DNA of 64,000 bases from Burkholderiales bacterium RIFCSPLOWO2_12_FULL_65_40 (lineage in GTDB: Bacteria > Pseudomonadota > Gammaproteobacteria > Burkholderiales > Burkholderiaceae_C), in NCBI GenBank assembly GCA_001770955.1, contig MESL01000029.1, forward strand, positions 694 through 64,693, in the 5' to 3' direction. This document shows positions 53,930 to 63,139 of the stretch, piece after piece (the first letter of the stretch is position 1; each line of letters starts with the position of its first letter). The notes beneath the pieces are model-generated. The model saw nothing but the letters and a program-made list of their open reading frames with translations. It did no database searches and was not told the origin of the DNA. A program made the position numbers and the translations under genes.

Positions 53930-54721
53930 ATGAACGGCCTCGCACCCCCTCCGTCCGCCCACCGACAGCCCCCTGCCCTGCTGCTGGCCGCAGGCCGTGG
54001 CGAGCGCATGCGACCACTGACCGACACCACCCCCAAACCCCTGCTCGCAGTGCGTGGCCAGCCGCTGCTGCAGTGGCATTTGCAGGCACTGCAGGCGGCC
54101 GGGGTGCGCCGCGCGGTCATCAACACGGCCTGGCTGGGCGAGCAGATCAGCGCACGGTTTCTGGATCATTTCAGACCGCAAGGCTCGCCGGATTTGCGCG
54201 ATGCGCTATCTATTTCATACTCGCACGAGGGCATCGACTTCGGCGACGCTCTTGAGACGGCGGGCGGCATCGCACGTGCGCTGCCGCTGCTGGGCGAAGT
54301 GTTCTGGCTCGCTGCAGGCGATGTGTTCGCGCCCGATTTCCGCTTCGACGTGGCGGCCGCCGAGGCCTTTGCGGCAAGCGGCATGCTGGCCCACCTGTGG
54401 CTGGTGCCCAACCCCGCACACCACCCGCGCGGCGATTTCGGACTCTCGCCCGAGGGCCTTGCTCTGAACCTGGCGCAGGAATCCACGGTACCGCGTTACA
54501 CCTACAGCACCATCGCGCTGCTGCGCGCCGAGCTGTTCGCGCCGCCCTGGTGCGACATTCCCCCCGGCAACCCCGAGGGCGTCAAAGCCCCCCTGGCACC
54601 GCTGCTGCGCCACGCCATGGACAATGGGCGGGTGAGCGCCGCGCTCTACACCGGTCTGTGGGTCGATGTGGGCACACCGCAGCGCCTCAACCAACTCAAC
54701 GCAACCGCTTCCCCGCCATGA
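53930..54721 (+). CDS. murU: nucleotidyltransferase, MurU-like
   Basis: The 263-residue protein has the sugar-phosphate nucleotidyltransferase signature ALLLAAGRGERMRPLTDTTP with KPLL, a catalytic metal region LAAGDVFAPDF and ends LWVDVGTPQRLNQLN. These features and the length match MurU, the uridylyltransferase of the cell-wall recycling pathway that makes UDP-N-acetylmuramate. AmgK, its usual partner, is not adjacent. The start may also be 53912. It overlaps pepP by ATGA. Assignment to MurU rather than a glucose-1-phosphate enzyme rests on pattern only. Confidence 0.72.
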   Translation: MNGLAPPPSAHRQPPALLLAAGRGERMRPLTDTTPKPLLAVRGQPLLQWHLQALQAAGVRRAVINTAWLGEQISARFLDHFRPQGSPDLRDALSISYSHEGIDFGDALETAGGIARALPLLGEVFWLAAGDVFAPDFRFDVAAAEAFAASGMLAHLWLVPNPAHHPRGDFGLSPEGLALNLAQESTVPRYTYSTIALLRAELFAPPWCDIPPGNPEGVKAPLAPLLRHAMDNGRVSAALYTGLWVDVGTPQRLNQLNATASPP

Positions 54722-56115
54722 CCCAGAACGTGCCCAATTCCGTCTATGCAGAGCGCCGCGCACGCCTGGCCGCGCAACTGGGCGATGGTGGCATCGCCAT
54801 CGTCCCCACTGCGCCCGAACGCATGCGCAACCGCGACAGCGACTACCTCTACCGCCACGACAGCTACTTCTACTACCTCACGGGTTTTACCGAACCGGGC
54901 GCCTGTCTGGTGCTGACCAGCGACGGCCAGAGCACGCTGTTCTGCAACCCGAAGGATGCGGAGCGCGAAATCTGGGACGGCTACCGCCTTGGGCCCGAGG
55001 CCGCCGTGGCCGCGCTGGGCGTTCATGCCGCGCTGCCCGCGGGCGAGCTGGACCAGCGCCTGCCGCGCCTGCTGGAGAACCGCGCCTGTGTGTGGTACCC
55101 CTTCGCCACGCACGCCGGCCTGGCCGCGCGTGTCGACGGCTGGCTCAACCCGGTGCGTGCCCGCGTACGCTACGGCGCACTTTGCCCCCCGCGGCAGGCC
55201 GACCTGTGCCTGCTGGTCGACGAGATGCGCCTGGTGAAAGACGCGCACGAACTGGCGCTGATGCGCCACGCCGCCCAGATCAGCGCCCAGGCCCACATCC
55301 GCGCCATGCAGCGCTGCGCGCGCATGCTGCGCGCAGGCCAGGAGGTGCGCGAGTACCACCTGGACGCCGAGCTGCTGCACGAGTTCCGCGAACACGGATC
55401 CCAGGCCCCGGCGTATGGCTCCATCGTGGCGGCCGGCGCCAACGCCTGCGTGCTGCACTACCGCGCGGACAAGGCCCCGGTGCGCAGCGGCGAGCTGGTG
55501 CTGATCGACGCCGGTTGCGAATACGACGGCTACGCCAGCGACATCACGCGCACCTTCCCGGCCAACGGGCGTTTCACCGGACCGCAGCGCGCGCTCTACG
55601 ACCTGGTGCTGGCCAGCCAGGAAGCTGCCGTGGCCGCGACGAAAGCGGGCGCGCGCTTCACCGAACCGCACGACGCCACCGTGGCAGTGCTGGCGCAGGG
55701 ACTGCTCGACCTGGGCCTGCTGAACACGAACCAGCACGGCAGCGTGCAGGACGTCATTGAAAAGCGCGCCTACTTTCCGTTCTACATGCACCGCACCGGC
55801 CACTGGCTGGGCATGGATGTGCACGACTGCGGCAGTTATGTGGAGCCTTCCGAGGTGGGTCAGGTCAGCGAGCGGCGCGACCCGCTGTCGGGCGAAACCA
55901 TCCAGGACCGCCCGAGCCGCATCCTGCGTCCCGGCATGGTGCTCACCATCGAGCCTGGCCTGTACGTGCGCCCCGCACCGGGCGTGCCCGAGGCCTTCCA
56001 CCACCTGGGGATCCGCATCGAAGACGACGCCGTGGTGCACCCTGGCGGCTGCGAACTGATGACGCGCGGCGTGCCCGTGCAGCCCGACGAGATCGAGGCG
56101 CTGATGCGGGATTGA
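54718..56115 (+). CDS. pepP: Xaa-Pro aminopeptidase (AMP P)
   Basis: This metallopeptidase cleaves N-terminal residues before proline. The 465-residue protein has the creatinase N-terminal domain (RNRDSDYLYRHDSYFYYLTG) and a pita-bread catalytic domain. Its metal ligands lie in LIDAGCEYDGYASDITRTF, MHRTGHWLGMDVHD, LTIEPGLYV and GIRIEDD. The ATG at 54718 overlaps the murU-like stop. It is cytoplasmic and dimanganese dependent by family knowledge. Confidence 0.95.
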   Translation: MTQNVPNSVYAERRARLAAQLGDGGIAIVPTAPERMRNRDSDYLYRHDSYFYYLTGFTEPGACLVLTSDGQSTLFCNPKDAEREIWDGYRLGPEAAVAALGVHAALPAGELDQRLPRLLENRACVWYPFATHAGLAARVDGWLNPVRARVRYGALCPPRQADLCLLVDEMRLVKDAHELALMRHAAQISAQAHIRAMQRCARMLRAGQEVREYHLDAELLHEFREHGSQAPAYGSIVAAGANACVLHYRADKAPVRSGELVLIDAGCEYDGYASDITRTFPANGRFTGPQRALYDLVLASQEAAVAATKAGARFTEPHDATVAVLAQGLLDLGLLNTNQHGSVQDVIEKRAYFPFYMHRTGHWLGMDVHDCGSYVEPSEVGQVSERRDPLSGETIQDRPSRILRPGMVLTIEPGLYVRPAPGVPEAFHHLGIRIEDDAVVHPGGCELMTRGVPVQPDEIEALMRD

Positions 56116-56157
56116 GCCACCCGTAGCGGCCAGCTCTGCGGGCCGGCCTTTGGTGAC

Positions 56158-56736
56158 CTACGGGGCGTAGACGCGCCGGGCATCAGCGACGCACTTCGAT
56201 TGAAGATCCCCCGAGAGCGCGTCACAGCGCGCCTTGGCGGCGTCGAAATCGGCTTTGCGGCGTTCGGCGGCGGCATCCTTGCGTGCCTGGACCACGGCGG
56301 CACTCTTGGCCGCCGGGGTGTCCCCCGCACGCTCCTCTACCTGGGCCACCTTGGCATCTTCGACGGCGCGCACATGGACCCCTTTGGCGTCTTTTTGACA
56401 CACTTTTCTGGGCTGGTGGGCCAGGTCATCGCATTTTTCCCGTGCGACCTCGTAGGCCACGTTGGCCCGCGCGACGCGTGCCTTGAAATGGGCCTGCTCG
56501 CTGGGCCGGTACAGGGCATCGAGATCGGCCCGGGCGATGCGTTCCACGCCCCTGGCTTCTTTCGCGCAGACATCCCTGGCATTGCCGCTCAGCGGGCGGC
56601 ATTTCTCCAGGCGAACCTTGGTATCGGCCCCGATGCGCTGCCTGGCGGTGTTGTATTCGGCCAGGTCCATGGCCAAAGCGCCCGTGGCCATCAGGCTGGC
56701 GGAGGCCAGAAGCATCAGGTGGCGTGCCCAGGTCAT
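56158..56736 (-). CDS. exported Ala/Lys-rich helical protein, unknown function
   Basis: The 192-residue protein starts MTWARHLMLLASASLMATGA and has a signal peptide ending near ALA-MDLAEY. The mature part is a charged, helical sequence with cysteine pairs (EKCRPLSGNARDVC, EKCDDLAHQPRKVC, ARCDALSGDLQSKC), three similar blocks about 60 residues apart, each a likely disulfide loop. No enzyme motif is visible. An earlier TTG start at 56751 is possible but weaker. Related proteins in Burkholderiales have no known function. Confidence 0.68.
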   Translation of the reverse strand: MTWARHLMLLASASLMATGALAMDLAEYNTARQRIGADTKVRLEKCRPLSGNARDVCAKEARGVERIARADLDALYRPSEQAHFKARVARANVAYEVAREKCDDLAHQPRKVCQKDAKGVHVRAVEDAKVAQVEERAGDTPAAKSAAVVQARKDAAAERRKADFDAAKARCDALSGDLQSKCVADARRVYAP

Positions 56737-56921
56737 CGTGTCAGTCTCCAAAAATCAGAAAAGTGGCGCGGCACCGGGGTGCGCGCGCCGCTGCAAGGCC
56801 TCTGCAGGCCCTGCGTCACCCATTCCATTTCTAAATCACCCGTGTCGTTGTTGCTTCGCCTTGTCGTGCTACAGCACTGCCTGTGGCTTCGCGCCTAGAC
56901 ACGAATGATTTGGAAAAGGAA

Positions 56922-57140
56922 TCACTCGTCGAAATAGAAACCGGGATTGCGTTCCTGCCATTCCTTGAACTGCTTTTCCGCGGCTTCTCGCGCCAGACCG
57001 TGGCGCTCCTGCAGCTTGCCGATGAATTGTTCGCGCTTGCCAGCGATCACTTCCAGGTCGTCATTCGTCAGTTTGCCCCATTGCTCCTGGATCTTGCCGG
57101 TGAATTGCTTCCAGTTGCCCTTGATGCGGTCTTCGTTCAT
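56922..57140 (-). CDS. CsbD-family stress protein
   Basis: The 72-residue protein starts MNEDRIKGNWKQFTGKIQEQ and continues WGKLTNDDLEVIAGKREQFI, the hallmark of the CsbD family, which is strongly induced by general stress. It ends FKEWQERNPGFYFDE. The ATG at 57140 was chosen because the family starts with MNxDxIKGN. No biochemical function is known. The region upstream contains a long inverted repeat. Confidence 0.92.
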   Translation of the reverse strand: MNEDRIKGNWKQFTGKIQEQWGKLTNDDLEVIAGKREQFIGKLQERHGLAREAAEKQFKEWQERNPGFYFDE

Positions 57141-57238
57141 GGTTGCTTCCTTCATCTGCTCGCTTCAGCCATCCGGGCGTTGTGCCGGGAACCACTGCGT
57201 GAGGCGATGGGGAAACTTTAGGTTTCGGGCGGCAGACG

Positions 57239-57285
57239 CGGCGTAGGCAGCATCACGCACCCGGCGTCAGCACAGACCTACGCCG
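57239..57285. other. inverted repeat between csbD and the MCE operon
   Basis: CGGCGTAGG (57239-57247) and CCTACGCCG (57277-57285) form a perfect 9-bp stem with a 29-base loop. It lies 99-145 bases before the csbD start and 28 bases after the lipoprotein stop, so it may be the end of the MCE operon or a csbD operator. Confidence 0.45.
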
Positions 57286-57312
57286 ACTGTCAGATCGGGG
57301 TCCGCAGGCAGG

Positions 57313-57981
57313 TCAGCGTCCGGCCTGCTCCAGCCAGTCGGCCACCTGCTGGGCCACCTGCTCGGCGGCCTGGGCGATGGCGCGGGCACCACCAGCGGCG
57401 TCCAGTGTGGCGGCAGGTTGTTGCGCGACGAACAGGCGCTGAGCCACCAGATTCTCACCCTGGGCCGATGGCTGCGTGAGCGTGGCGCGCAGTCGCACCA
57501 GACCCGCACTTTGCGCCGGGCTGGCGAAGACATGGCTGAACTCCTCCAGCTCCACCCGCAGCACTGCCGGGGGCAGCCCATCCACACGCGCCGTGGCCAG
57601 GGCGCCACCCGTGCCGATCACCGCACGGCGCTGTCCCAGGCGGGCCTGCAGACTCTCGCGCATGAGTTGCTGGGGTGGCTGGCTCCAGCGCGCCGCCTGG
57701 TAGGGGCGCAGTTGCTGTGCATCGGCGTAGGCCAGGCGGTAATAGACCAGGGACACGCCGTCGGGCAGGCTGGCGTTGTCCACGGTTTCCAGGGCCAGCG
57801 GCGCCAAAGGCGCCAACGCCGCCGAAGCGGCGGGGGCCTGCAGGCCCGGTCCGAAGTCGTACAGCACGGGGCGCACGGGTGGCGCGGGCAGGGCCGAGCA
57901 GCCCACCAGAAGTATTTGAACAAAAACTGCTGCTACGCCCATTGATAAAGCGCGTGCAGCTCTGTTTTTCATAGCATTCAT
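57313..57981 (-). CDS. MCE-system auxiliary lipoprotein, PqiC/ABC-type transport
   Basis: The 222-residue protein starts MNAMKNRAARALSMGVAAVF and has the lipobox LLVGCSALP, so it is a lipoprotein in the PqiC/YmbA family. It has the family features YYRLAYADAQQLRPYQAARW and VLRVELEEFSHVF. PqiC-like proteins help MCE complexes move lipids between membranes. The N-terminal 25 codons coincide with an intergenic repeat copy. It is the last gene of the operon permease-ATPase-MCE-lipoprotein. Confidence 0.87.
   Translation of the reverse strand: MNAMKNRAARALSMGVAAVFVQILLVGCSALPAPPVRPVLYDFGPGLQAPAASAALAPLAPLALETVDNASLPDGVSLVYYRLAYADAQQLRPYQAARWSQPPQQLMRESLQARLGQRRAVIGTGGALATARVDGLPPAVLRVELEEFSHVFASPAQSAGLVRLRATLTQPSAQGENLVAQRLFVAQQPAATLDAAGGARAIAQAAEQVAQQVADWLEQAGR
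57925..57981 (-). repeat. low-GC repeat copy 7, encoding the lipoprotein signal peptide
   Basis: Read on the minus strand it contains ATGAATGCTATGAAAAA, AGAGCTGCACGCGCTTTATC and AATGGGCG in the order of the repeat family. The copy begins at the start codon and supplies the signal peptide up to residue 19. Confidence 0.65.
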
Positions 57982-57983
57982 GC

Positions 57984-58970
57984 TTACTCTCCTGCAGGCT
58001 TTGGCTGCGGTGGTGTGAAGCCGGGCTCCCCCGGACCAGGCAGGCCGCGCCCAGGTCCATACAGGAAGCCCTGCGGGTTGTCGCTCACGGCAGCGGCGGC
58101 GCGCCCGGTCAGGCGGGCGGCGCGGGCGGTTTCGTCGGCTGCGCGCTCCATGCGCGGCAGGGTGCTGGTGCCGAAGCGGTCCACCGCCTGGGACAGGGTC
58201 TGCGCGCTGCGGGTGGCCTGGTCGATGACGCCTCCGGGGGCGTTGAGGCGCTGGGCCGTCTGGCCAAACTCGGCGGCCGTGGCGGACACCTGCGCGCCGG
58301 CCTGTTGCAGCGACTGCAGGGTTTGGCGGGCATCCTGTGCCAGCGGCGGCAACGCGGCCAGGGCCGGGTCCAGGCGCTGCTGCACGGTGGCATCGAGCCG
58401 GCGGCTCAGGGCGTTGACGCCGCCCGCTGCCTGGCCGATATTCGCCACGGCCTCGCGCAGCAGGCGCTGGTTGTCCTCGTCCAGCAGCTGGTTGATGCGC
58501 TTGGTGGCCTCCTGCACCTGGCTCAGGATCGCCGGCGCCTGCTCGGAGATCTGGCTGAAGGGCGAGTTGCGCAGCGGCAGGCGCGGCAGGCCGCTCGGAC
58601 CGGGCGGCAGGGGCGGGTAGCTCTCGCCGGCGTCGTCGAGCAGCACATAGGCCAGCCCGGTCACGCCCTGGTAGCCGAGCACGGCGTAGGTGGTGGGCGA
58701 AATGGGCGCGTCCACACTCACGGCGATGCGGATCAGCACGTTGCCGTTGGTCTGGGTGTCGAACCCGATGTGCGTGACCTTGCCCACCGACACCCCCTTG
58801 TAGCGCACGGCCGCCTGCGGCTGCAGGCCGCTGACGCCCTCGCGGCTGGAGAGTTCGTAGGTGTTGTAGTTGCCCCGGTCGCGCGTCAGCCAGACGCCCA
58901 GGCCGATCACCAGGGCGGTGACGACCATCACGAAAATGCCTGCGGCAAAGGCATGCGACTTGTTTTCCAT
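57984..58970 (-). CDS. MCE-domain substrate-binding protein (MlaD-like)
   Basis: The 328-residue protein has a single N-terminal membrane helix (residues 8-28) and an MCE domain (about 38-118) with YELSSREGVSGLQPQAAVRY, YKGVSVGKV and GYQGVTGLAYVLL. A long helical region (about 150-300) follows. MCE proteins form hexameric rings that shuttle phospholipid through the periplasm. It is fused to no ATPase. It overlaps the preceding ATPase gene by one base (TGATG). Confidence 0.92.
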   Translation of the reverse strand: MENKSHAFAAGIFVMVVTALVIGLGVWLTRDRGNYNTYELSSREGVSGLQPQAAVRYKGVSVGKVTHIGFDTQTNGNVLIRIAVSVDAPISPTTYAVLGYQGVTGLAYVLLDDAGESYPPLPPGPSGLPRLPLRNSPFSQISEQAPAILSQVQEATKRINQLLDEDNQRLLREAVANIGQAAGGVNALSRRLDATVQQRLDPALAALPPLAQDARQTLQSLQQAGAQVSATAAEFGQTAQRLNAPGGVIDQATRSAQTLSQAVDRFGTSTLPRMERAADETARAARLTGRAAAAVSDNPQGFLYGPGRGLPGPGEPGFTPPQPKPAGE

Positions 58971-59785
58971 CAGTGTTCCTCGGCGGCGGTGGGCAGGTCG
59001 GCCATGGCTCGGCGGCCACGCTCCCCCTGGAAGAAATCGTGCACGAAGGGGTGGTCAAACTGCGCCACCTTGGAGGGCACGTCGGTGACGATGACCTTCT
59101 TGTCGGCCAGCACCGCCACCCGCGTGGCCAGGGCGAACAGGGTATCGAGGTCGTGCGTGACCATCACCATGGTCAGGCCCAGCGCAGCGTGCAGCTCACG
59201 CACCAGGGCGCAGAATTCGTCGGCGCCGTTGGGGTCCAGGCCGGCGGTGGGTTCGTCGAGCAGCAGCAGCGGCGGGTCCATGATGAGCGCGCGCGCCAGC
59301 GCCACGCGCTTGATCATCCCGCCCGACAGGTCGGCCGGCATGCGGGTGGCGTGCTCGGGCTTGAGGCCCACCATCTGCAGCTTGACCATGGCGGCGTCGC
59401 GCACCAGATCGGGCGGCAGCGTGCCCTGCTCGTTGAGCGCAAAGGCGATGTTGTCGAGCACGTTGAAGGCCGAGAACAGCGCGCCGTGCTGGAACAGCAT
59501 GCCCACGCGGCTGGCCGCGCCCTCGCCGCCCATCAGCTCGGCCGAACGGCCCAGCACGGTGACACTGCCGCGCGCCGGGTGCATCAGACCCAGCATCTGG
59601 CGCAGCAGCACCGTCTTGCCCGTGCCCGAGCCGCCCACGAGCGCGAGCATCTCGCCTTTGCGCACGGTCAGGTCCAGGTCCTGGTGCACGGCGAAGGCCT
59701 CGCTGCCCTTGCCGAAGACCGACCAAAGGCCCTCGATACGGACCACGGTCTCGGCACTGGAAAGGGGCTGCACGGCGGCGTCCAT
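58970..59785 (-). CDS. MCE-system ABC ATPase (MlaF-like)
   Basis: The 271-residue ATPase has Walker A GGSGTGKT, signature [15 protein letters not shown], Walker [18 protein letters not shown] and H-loop VTHDLD. MlaF-type ATPases have this Met/Ile-containing signature LSGGMxxRV. It drives lipid transport together with the permease upstream and MCE protein downstream. It starts [20 protein letters not shown]. Confidence 0.93.
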   Translation of the reverse strand: MDAAVQPLSSAETVVRIEGLWSVFGKGSEAFAVHQDLDLTVRKGEMLALVGGSGTGKTVLLRQMLGLMHPARGSVTVLGRSAELMGGEGAASRVGMLFQHGALFSAFNVLDNIAFALNEQGTLPPDLVRDAAMVKLQMVGLKPEHATRMPADLSGGMIKRVALARALIMDPPLLLLDEPTAGLDPNGADEFCALVRELHAALGLTMVMVTHDLDTLFALATRVAVLADKKVIVTDVPSKVAQFDHPFVHDFFQGERGRRAMADLPTAAEEH

Positions 59786-59788
59786 AGG

Positions 59789-60913
59789 TCAAAAGCCCAC
59801 GTTCTTGAAGGCCACGGCGAACAGCGCATCGACGATGATGACCATGGTGATCGAGGTGACCACCGAGGCCGTGGTGCCCTCGCCCAGGCTCTGGGTATTG
59901 GGCTTGACGCGCAGGCCCCAGTGGCAGCCGATGAGCGCGATCAGCGTGCCAAAAACCACCGACTTGGACAGCGCCAGCGTGAGGTTGCCAAAGCCCACGG
60001 CAGCGGGCAGCGCATGGAAAAAATACGCCGGCGAGATGCCCATGGCCAGGTCGGCCGCGAGCATGCCGCCCGCCAGCGCCGCCAGCGTGGTCCAGACGCT
60101 GATGAGCGGCATGGCCAGCGCCAGCGCCAGCGCGCGCGGCAGCACCAGCCGGAAGCCGTGCGGGATGCCCATCACGCGCATGGCGTCGAGTTCTTCGGTG
60201 ACGCGCATCACACCGATCTGCGCCGTGATGGCGGAGCCCGATCGCCCCGCCACCAGGATGGCGGCGAGCATGGGGCCCAGTTCGCGGATTAGCGAGATGC
60301 CCAGGATGTTGACGATGAAGGCCTCGGCGCCAAACTGGCGCAACTGCAGCGACATCAGATAGGCCAGCACCACGCCGATGAGAAAGCCCACCAGCGCCGT
60401 GATGGGCAGCGCCGTGGCGCCCATGCGGTAGAGGTGGCCCGACACATCGCGCCAGGGGGCACGGCGTGGCGCACGCACCAGGCGCAGGCTGTCGAGCAGC
60501 ATCTGACCCACCAGCACCAGCAGGTGGCGGGCATGGTCCAGGCCATGCAGCACCAGCACGCCGAGCCGGTCCACCTGGTCGGCCAGGCGCCAGGGCTCGG
60601 GCGGCGGGGCCACCGTGGTGAACCCGGCCACGCGTTCGAGCATGGCGCGCTGGCCGGGGTCCAGTTCCAGACGTTGCGGCCAGGCCTGGCCCCAGTGGTT
60701 CCAGAGCAACTGCGCGCCCACATGGTCGAGCCATTGCAGGCCGCGCAGGTCCCAGGCCAGGCCCGCATCGGCGGGCAAAGCGCCGAGCTGCGCCGACAGC
60801 GCCAGCCACTGCGCCCGCGTGCCCAGTTCGGCCGCGCCCCAGCGCCCGCGCGGCAGGGCACACAGCCCTGTGGGCGTGTCGGCGCGGTCAATGCGGGGCG
60901 AACTGTCGGACAT
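59789..60913 (-). CDS. MCE-system permease with N-terminal STAS-like domain (MlaE-like)
   Basis: The 374-residue protein has an N-terminal STAS-like domain (about 1-100, with AWDLRGLQWLDHVGAQLLW) that MlaE of E. coli lacks (there the STAS domain is a separate protein, MlaB). A permease domain follows with the family motif ELGPMLAAILVAGRSGSAIT and EELDAMRVMGIP. It is the first gene of the operon. The fused layout is common in the PqiA-independent MCE systems of betaproteobacteria. Confidence 0.92.
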   Translation of the reverse strand: MSDSSPRIDRADTPTGLCALPRGRWGAAELGTRAQWLALSAQLGALPADAGLAWDLRGLQWLDHVGAQLLWNHWGQAWPQRLELDPGQRAMLERVAGFTTVAPPPEPWRLADQVDRLGVLVLHGLDHARHLLVLVGQMLLDSLRLVRAPRRAPWRDVSGHLYRMGATALPITALVGFLIGVVLAYLMSLQLRQFGAEAFIVNILGISLIRELGPMLAAILVAGRSGSAITAQIGVMRVTEELDAMRVMGIPHGFRLVLPRALALALAMPLISVWTTLAALAGGMLAADLAMGISPAYFFHALPAAVGFGNLTLALSKSVVFGTLIALIGCHWGLRVKPNTQSLGEGTTASVVTSITMVIIVDALFAVAFKNVGF

Positions 60914-61062
60914 GGCGGAGCAGGAATGGAGCGGTAGGGGCTAGCGGCTGCGGACCGCACATGGTAGCGGCTGGCCCACCGCCCAGCGGCGGCAGGAGCC
61001 CGGGGACGCCCTTCCCATCGCCAGAGTATCATTAAAAATGTCACATAACTCAATGCTGGTTT

Positions 61063-61100
61063 GCGCTACAAGCTATCTATTTAATAGCAAAATAGTCGCA
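61063..61100 (-). repeat. low-GC intergenic repeat, copy 8, truncated
   Basis: The region from 61063 contains GCGCTACAAGCTATCTATTT and TAATAGC; on the minus strand it shows GCTATTAAATAGATAGCTTG, a partial copy. It lies between the divergent MCE operon and the GMC oxidoreductase gene. Confidence 0.6.
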
Positions 61101-61182
61101 TGAGACATGCAACCCTTGCCGGCATCGCACAATAGGCGCCAGAGGCCGCACAGACGGCTGCCGATTCCAACCCAGAGACACC

Positions 61183-62856
61183 ATGAGCGATACCACTTTC
61201 GACTACATCATCATCGGTGGCGGCACAGCCGGCGCCCTGCTGTGCAACCGCCTGAGCGCCGACAGCAACCGGCGCGTGCTGCTCATCGAAGCGGGTCGCA
61301 AGGACGACTACCACTGGATCCACATCCCCGTGGGGTACCTCTACTGCATTGGCAACCCTCGCACCGACTGGCTCTACCAGACCGAGCCCGACGCCGGCCT
61401 CAACGGCCGCAGCCTGCGTTATCCGCGTGGCAAGACGCTGGGCGGCTGCAGCAGCATCAACGGCATGATCTACATGCGCGGCCAGGCACGCGACTATGAC
61501 CAGTGGGCCCAGCTCACGGGCGACGATGAGTGGCGCTGGGACAACGTGCTGCCGGCCTTCCGCCGCCATGAAGACCACTGGCGCCTGGACCAGCCTGAGG
61601 GGGTCAACGAGAACTTCAGGCGCCTGCACGGCAACAAAGCCACCGGTAGCACGGGCGAGTGGCGCGTGGAGAAGCAACGCCTGCGCTGGGACGTGCTCGA
61701 CGCGTTCGCCCACGCGGCGCAACAGGCGGGCATTCCGGCCACCGACGACTTCAACAGCGGCAACAACGAGGGCGTGGGCTACTTCGAGGTGAACCAGAAA
61801 AAGGGCTGGCGCTGGAACACGGCCAAGGCCTTTCTGCGCCCCACCTGCTACGGGCGCCCCAACTTCGAGATGTGGACCCACGCGCACGCCACCCGGCTCA
61901 TCATCGAAACCCAGGCCGACGGGAGCCGTCGCTGCACCGGAGTGCAGGTCTGGAATGGCAAGGAGATGGTCACGGCGCACGCGACGCGCGAAGTGGTGCT
62001 CAGCGCGGGCGCCGTCAATTCGCCGCAGTTGCTGCAGCTCTCGGGCGTTGGCCCGGCGCAACTGCTGCGCCAGCACGGCATCGACGTGGTGCACGACCTG
62101 CCCGGCGTGGGCGCCAATCTGCAGGACCACCTGCAGATCCGCTCGGTCTACAAGGTCAAGGGCGTCAAGACGCTCAACACGCTCGCCAGCTCGCTCGTCG
62201 GCAAGGCCAGGATCGGCCTGGAGTACGCCATCAACCGCAGCGGCCCGATGAGCATGGCCCCGTCGCAGCTCGGCGCGTTCACGCGCAGCAGCGCCGACCA
62301 GCCCTGGCCGAACATCGAATACCACGTGCAGCCGCTCTCGCTCGATGCCTTCGGCGAGCCGCTGCATGGCTTTCCCGCATTCACCGCCAGCGTTTGCAAT
62401 CTCAACCCGACGAGCCGGGGCACGGTGCAGATCAAGAGCTGCAACTTCCAGGACGCCCCCGCCATCGCCCCCAATTACCTCAGTACGCCCGAGGACCGCC
62501 AGGTGGCGGCCGACAGCCTGCGCGTGACGCGCCGCATCGTGGCCCAGCCAGCGCTGGCGCGCTACCAACCCGAGGAATACAAGCCGGGCGTGCAGTTCCA
62601 GACCGACGAGGAACTCACCCGCCTGGCTGGGGACATCGCCACCACCATTTTCCACCCCGTGGGCACCACCCGGATGGGCCGTACCGACGACCCCATGACC
62701 GTGCTCGACGCGCGCCTGCGCGTGTGCGGCATTGCCGGACTGCGCGTGGTGGACGCGGGGGCCATGCCCCTCATCACCAGTGGCAACACCAACTCCCCCA
62801 CGCTGATGATGGCCGAGAAAGCAGCAGCCTGGATCGCGGAAGACAACGCCCGCTGA
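61183..62856 (+). CDS. GMC-family oxidoreductase (choline-dehydrogenase-like)
   Basis: This FAD-dependent alcohol-type oxidoreductase of 557 residues has the N-terminal FAD-binding motif DYIIIGGGTAGALLCNRLS. GMC signature 1 is PRGKTLGGCSSINGMIYMRG, signature 2 is SAGAVNSPQLLQLSGVG and the C-terminal motif is FHPVGTTRMG with the conserved histidine. The C-terminus ends GNTNSPTLMMAEKAAAWI. The substrate (choline, glucose, aliphatic alcohols) cannot be told. No signal peptide is seen. Downstream terminators suggest it is monocistronic. Confidence 0.93.
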   Translation: MSDTTFDYIIIGGGTAGALLCNRLSADSNRRVLLIEAGRKDDYHWIHIPVGYLYCIGNPRTDWLYQTEPDAGLNGRSLRYPRGKTLGGCSSINGMIYMRGQARDYDQWAQLTGDDEWRWDNVLPAFRRHEDHWRLDQPEGVNENFRRLHGNKATGSTGEWRVEKQRLRWDVLDAFAHAAQQAGIPATDDFNSGNNEGVGYFEVNQKKGWRWNTAKAFLRPTCYGRPNFEMWTHAHATRLIIETQADGSRRCTGVQVWNGKEMVTAHATREVVLSAGAVNSPQLLQLSGVGPAQLLRQHGIDVVHDLPGVGANLQDHLQIRSVYKVKGVKTLNTLASSLVGKARIGLEYAINRSGPMSMAPSQLGAFTRSSADQPWPNIEYHVQPLSLDAFGEPLHGFPAFTASVCNLNPTSRGTVQIKSCNFQDAPAIAPNYLSTPEDRQVAADSLRVTRRIVAQPALARYQPEEYKPGVQFQTDEELTRLAGDIATTIFHPVGTTRMGRTDDPMTVLDARLRVCGIAGLRVVDAGAMPLITSGNTNSPTLMMAEKAAAWIAEDNAR

Positions 62857-62993
62857 GCAGCGGCCGAAAGGGCGGGAAATCCCCTATCCCACTCCAGGGC
62901 TTGCGCCGTTACAGTACGACCACTCGAAAGCGCACCCCGGTGCGCCGAACGGGGGGCCGAGGAGACAACCTACAGCCACAACCACATTCCCAA

Positions 62994-63046
62994 ACACCCG
63001 ATGAGGTGTCATTTTTTTAAGCGCCGACTCTGTCGGCGTTTTTTTT
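62994..63046 (+). terminator. tandem terminator hairpins after the GMC gene
   Basis: A weak hairpin ACACC/GGTGT (62994-63009) is followed by CATTTTTTT, and then CGCCGAC/GTCGGCG (63022-63038) with a three-base loop is followed by eight Ts. The second is a classical intrinsic terminator. Confidence 0.88.
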
Positions 63047-63139
63047 CGTCTGGCCTTTTCCCCCGCACGCTTGGCGGCACACAGGGCATCGGGTCGTATG
63101 TAAGCAAATCATTCGCACACGGGGTGCGACAATCCCGGC

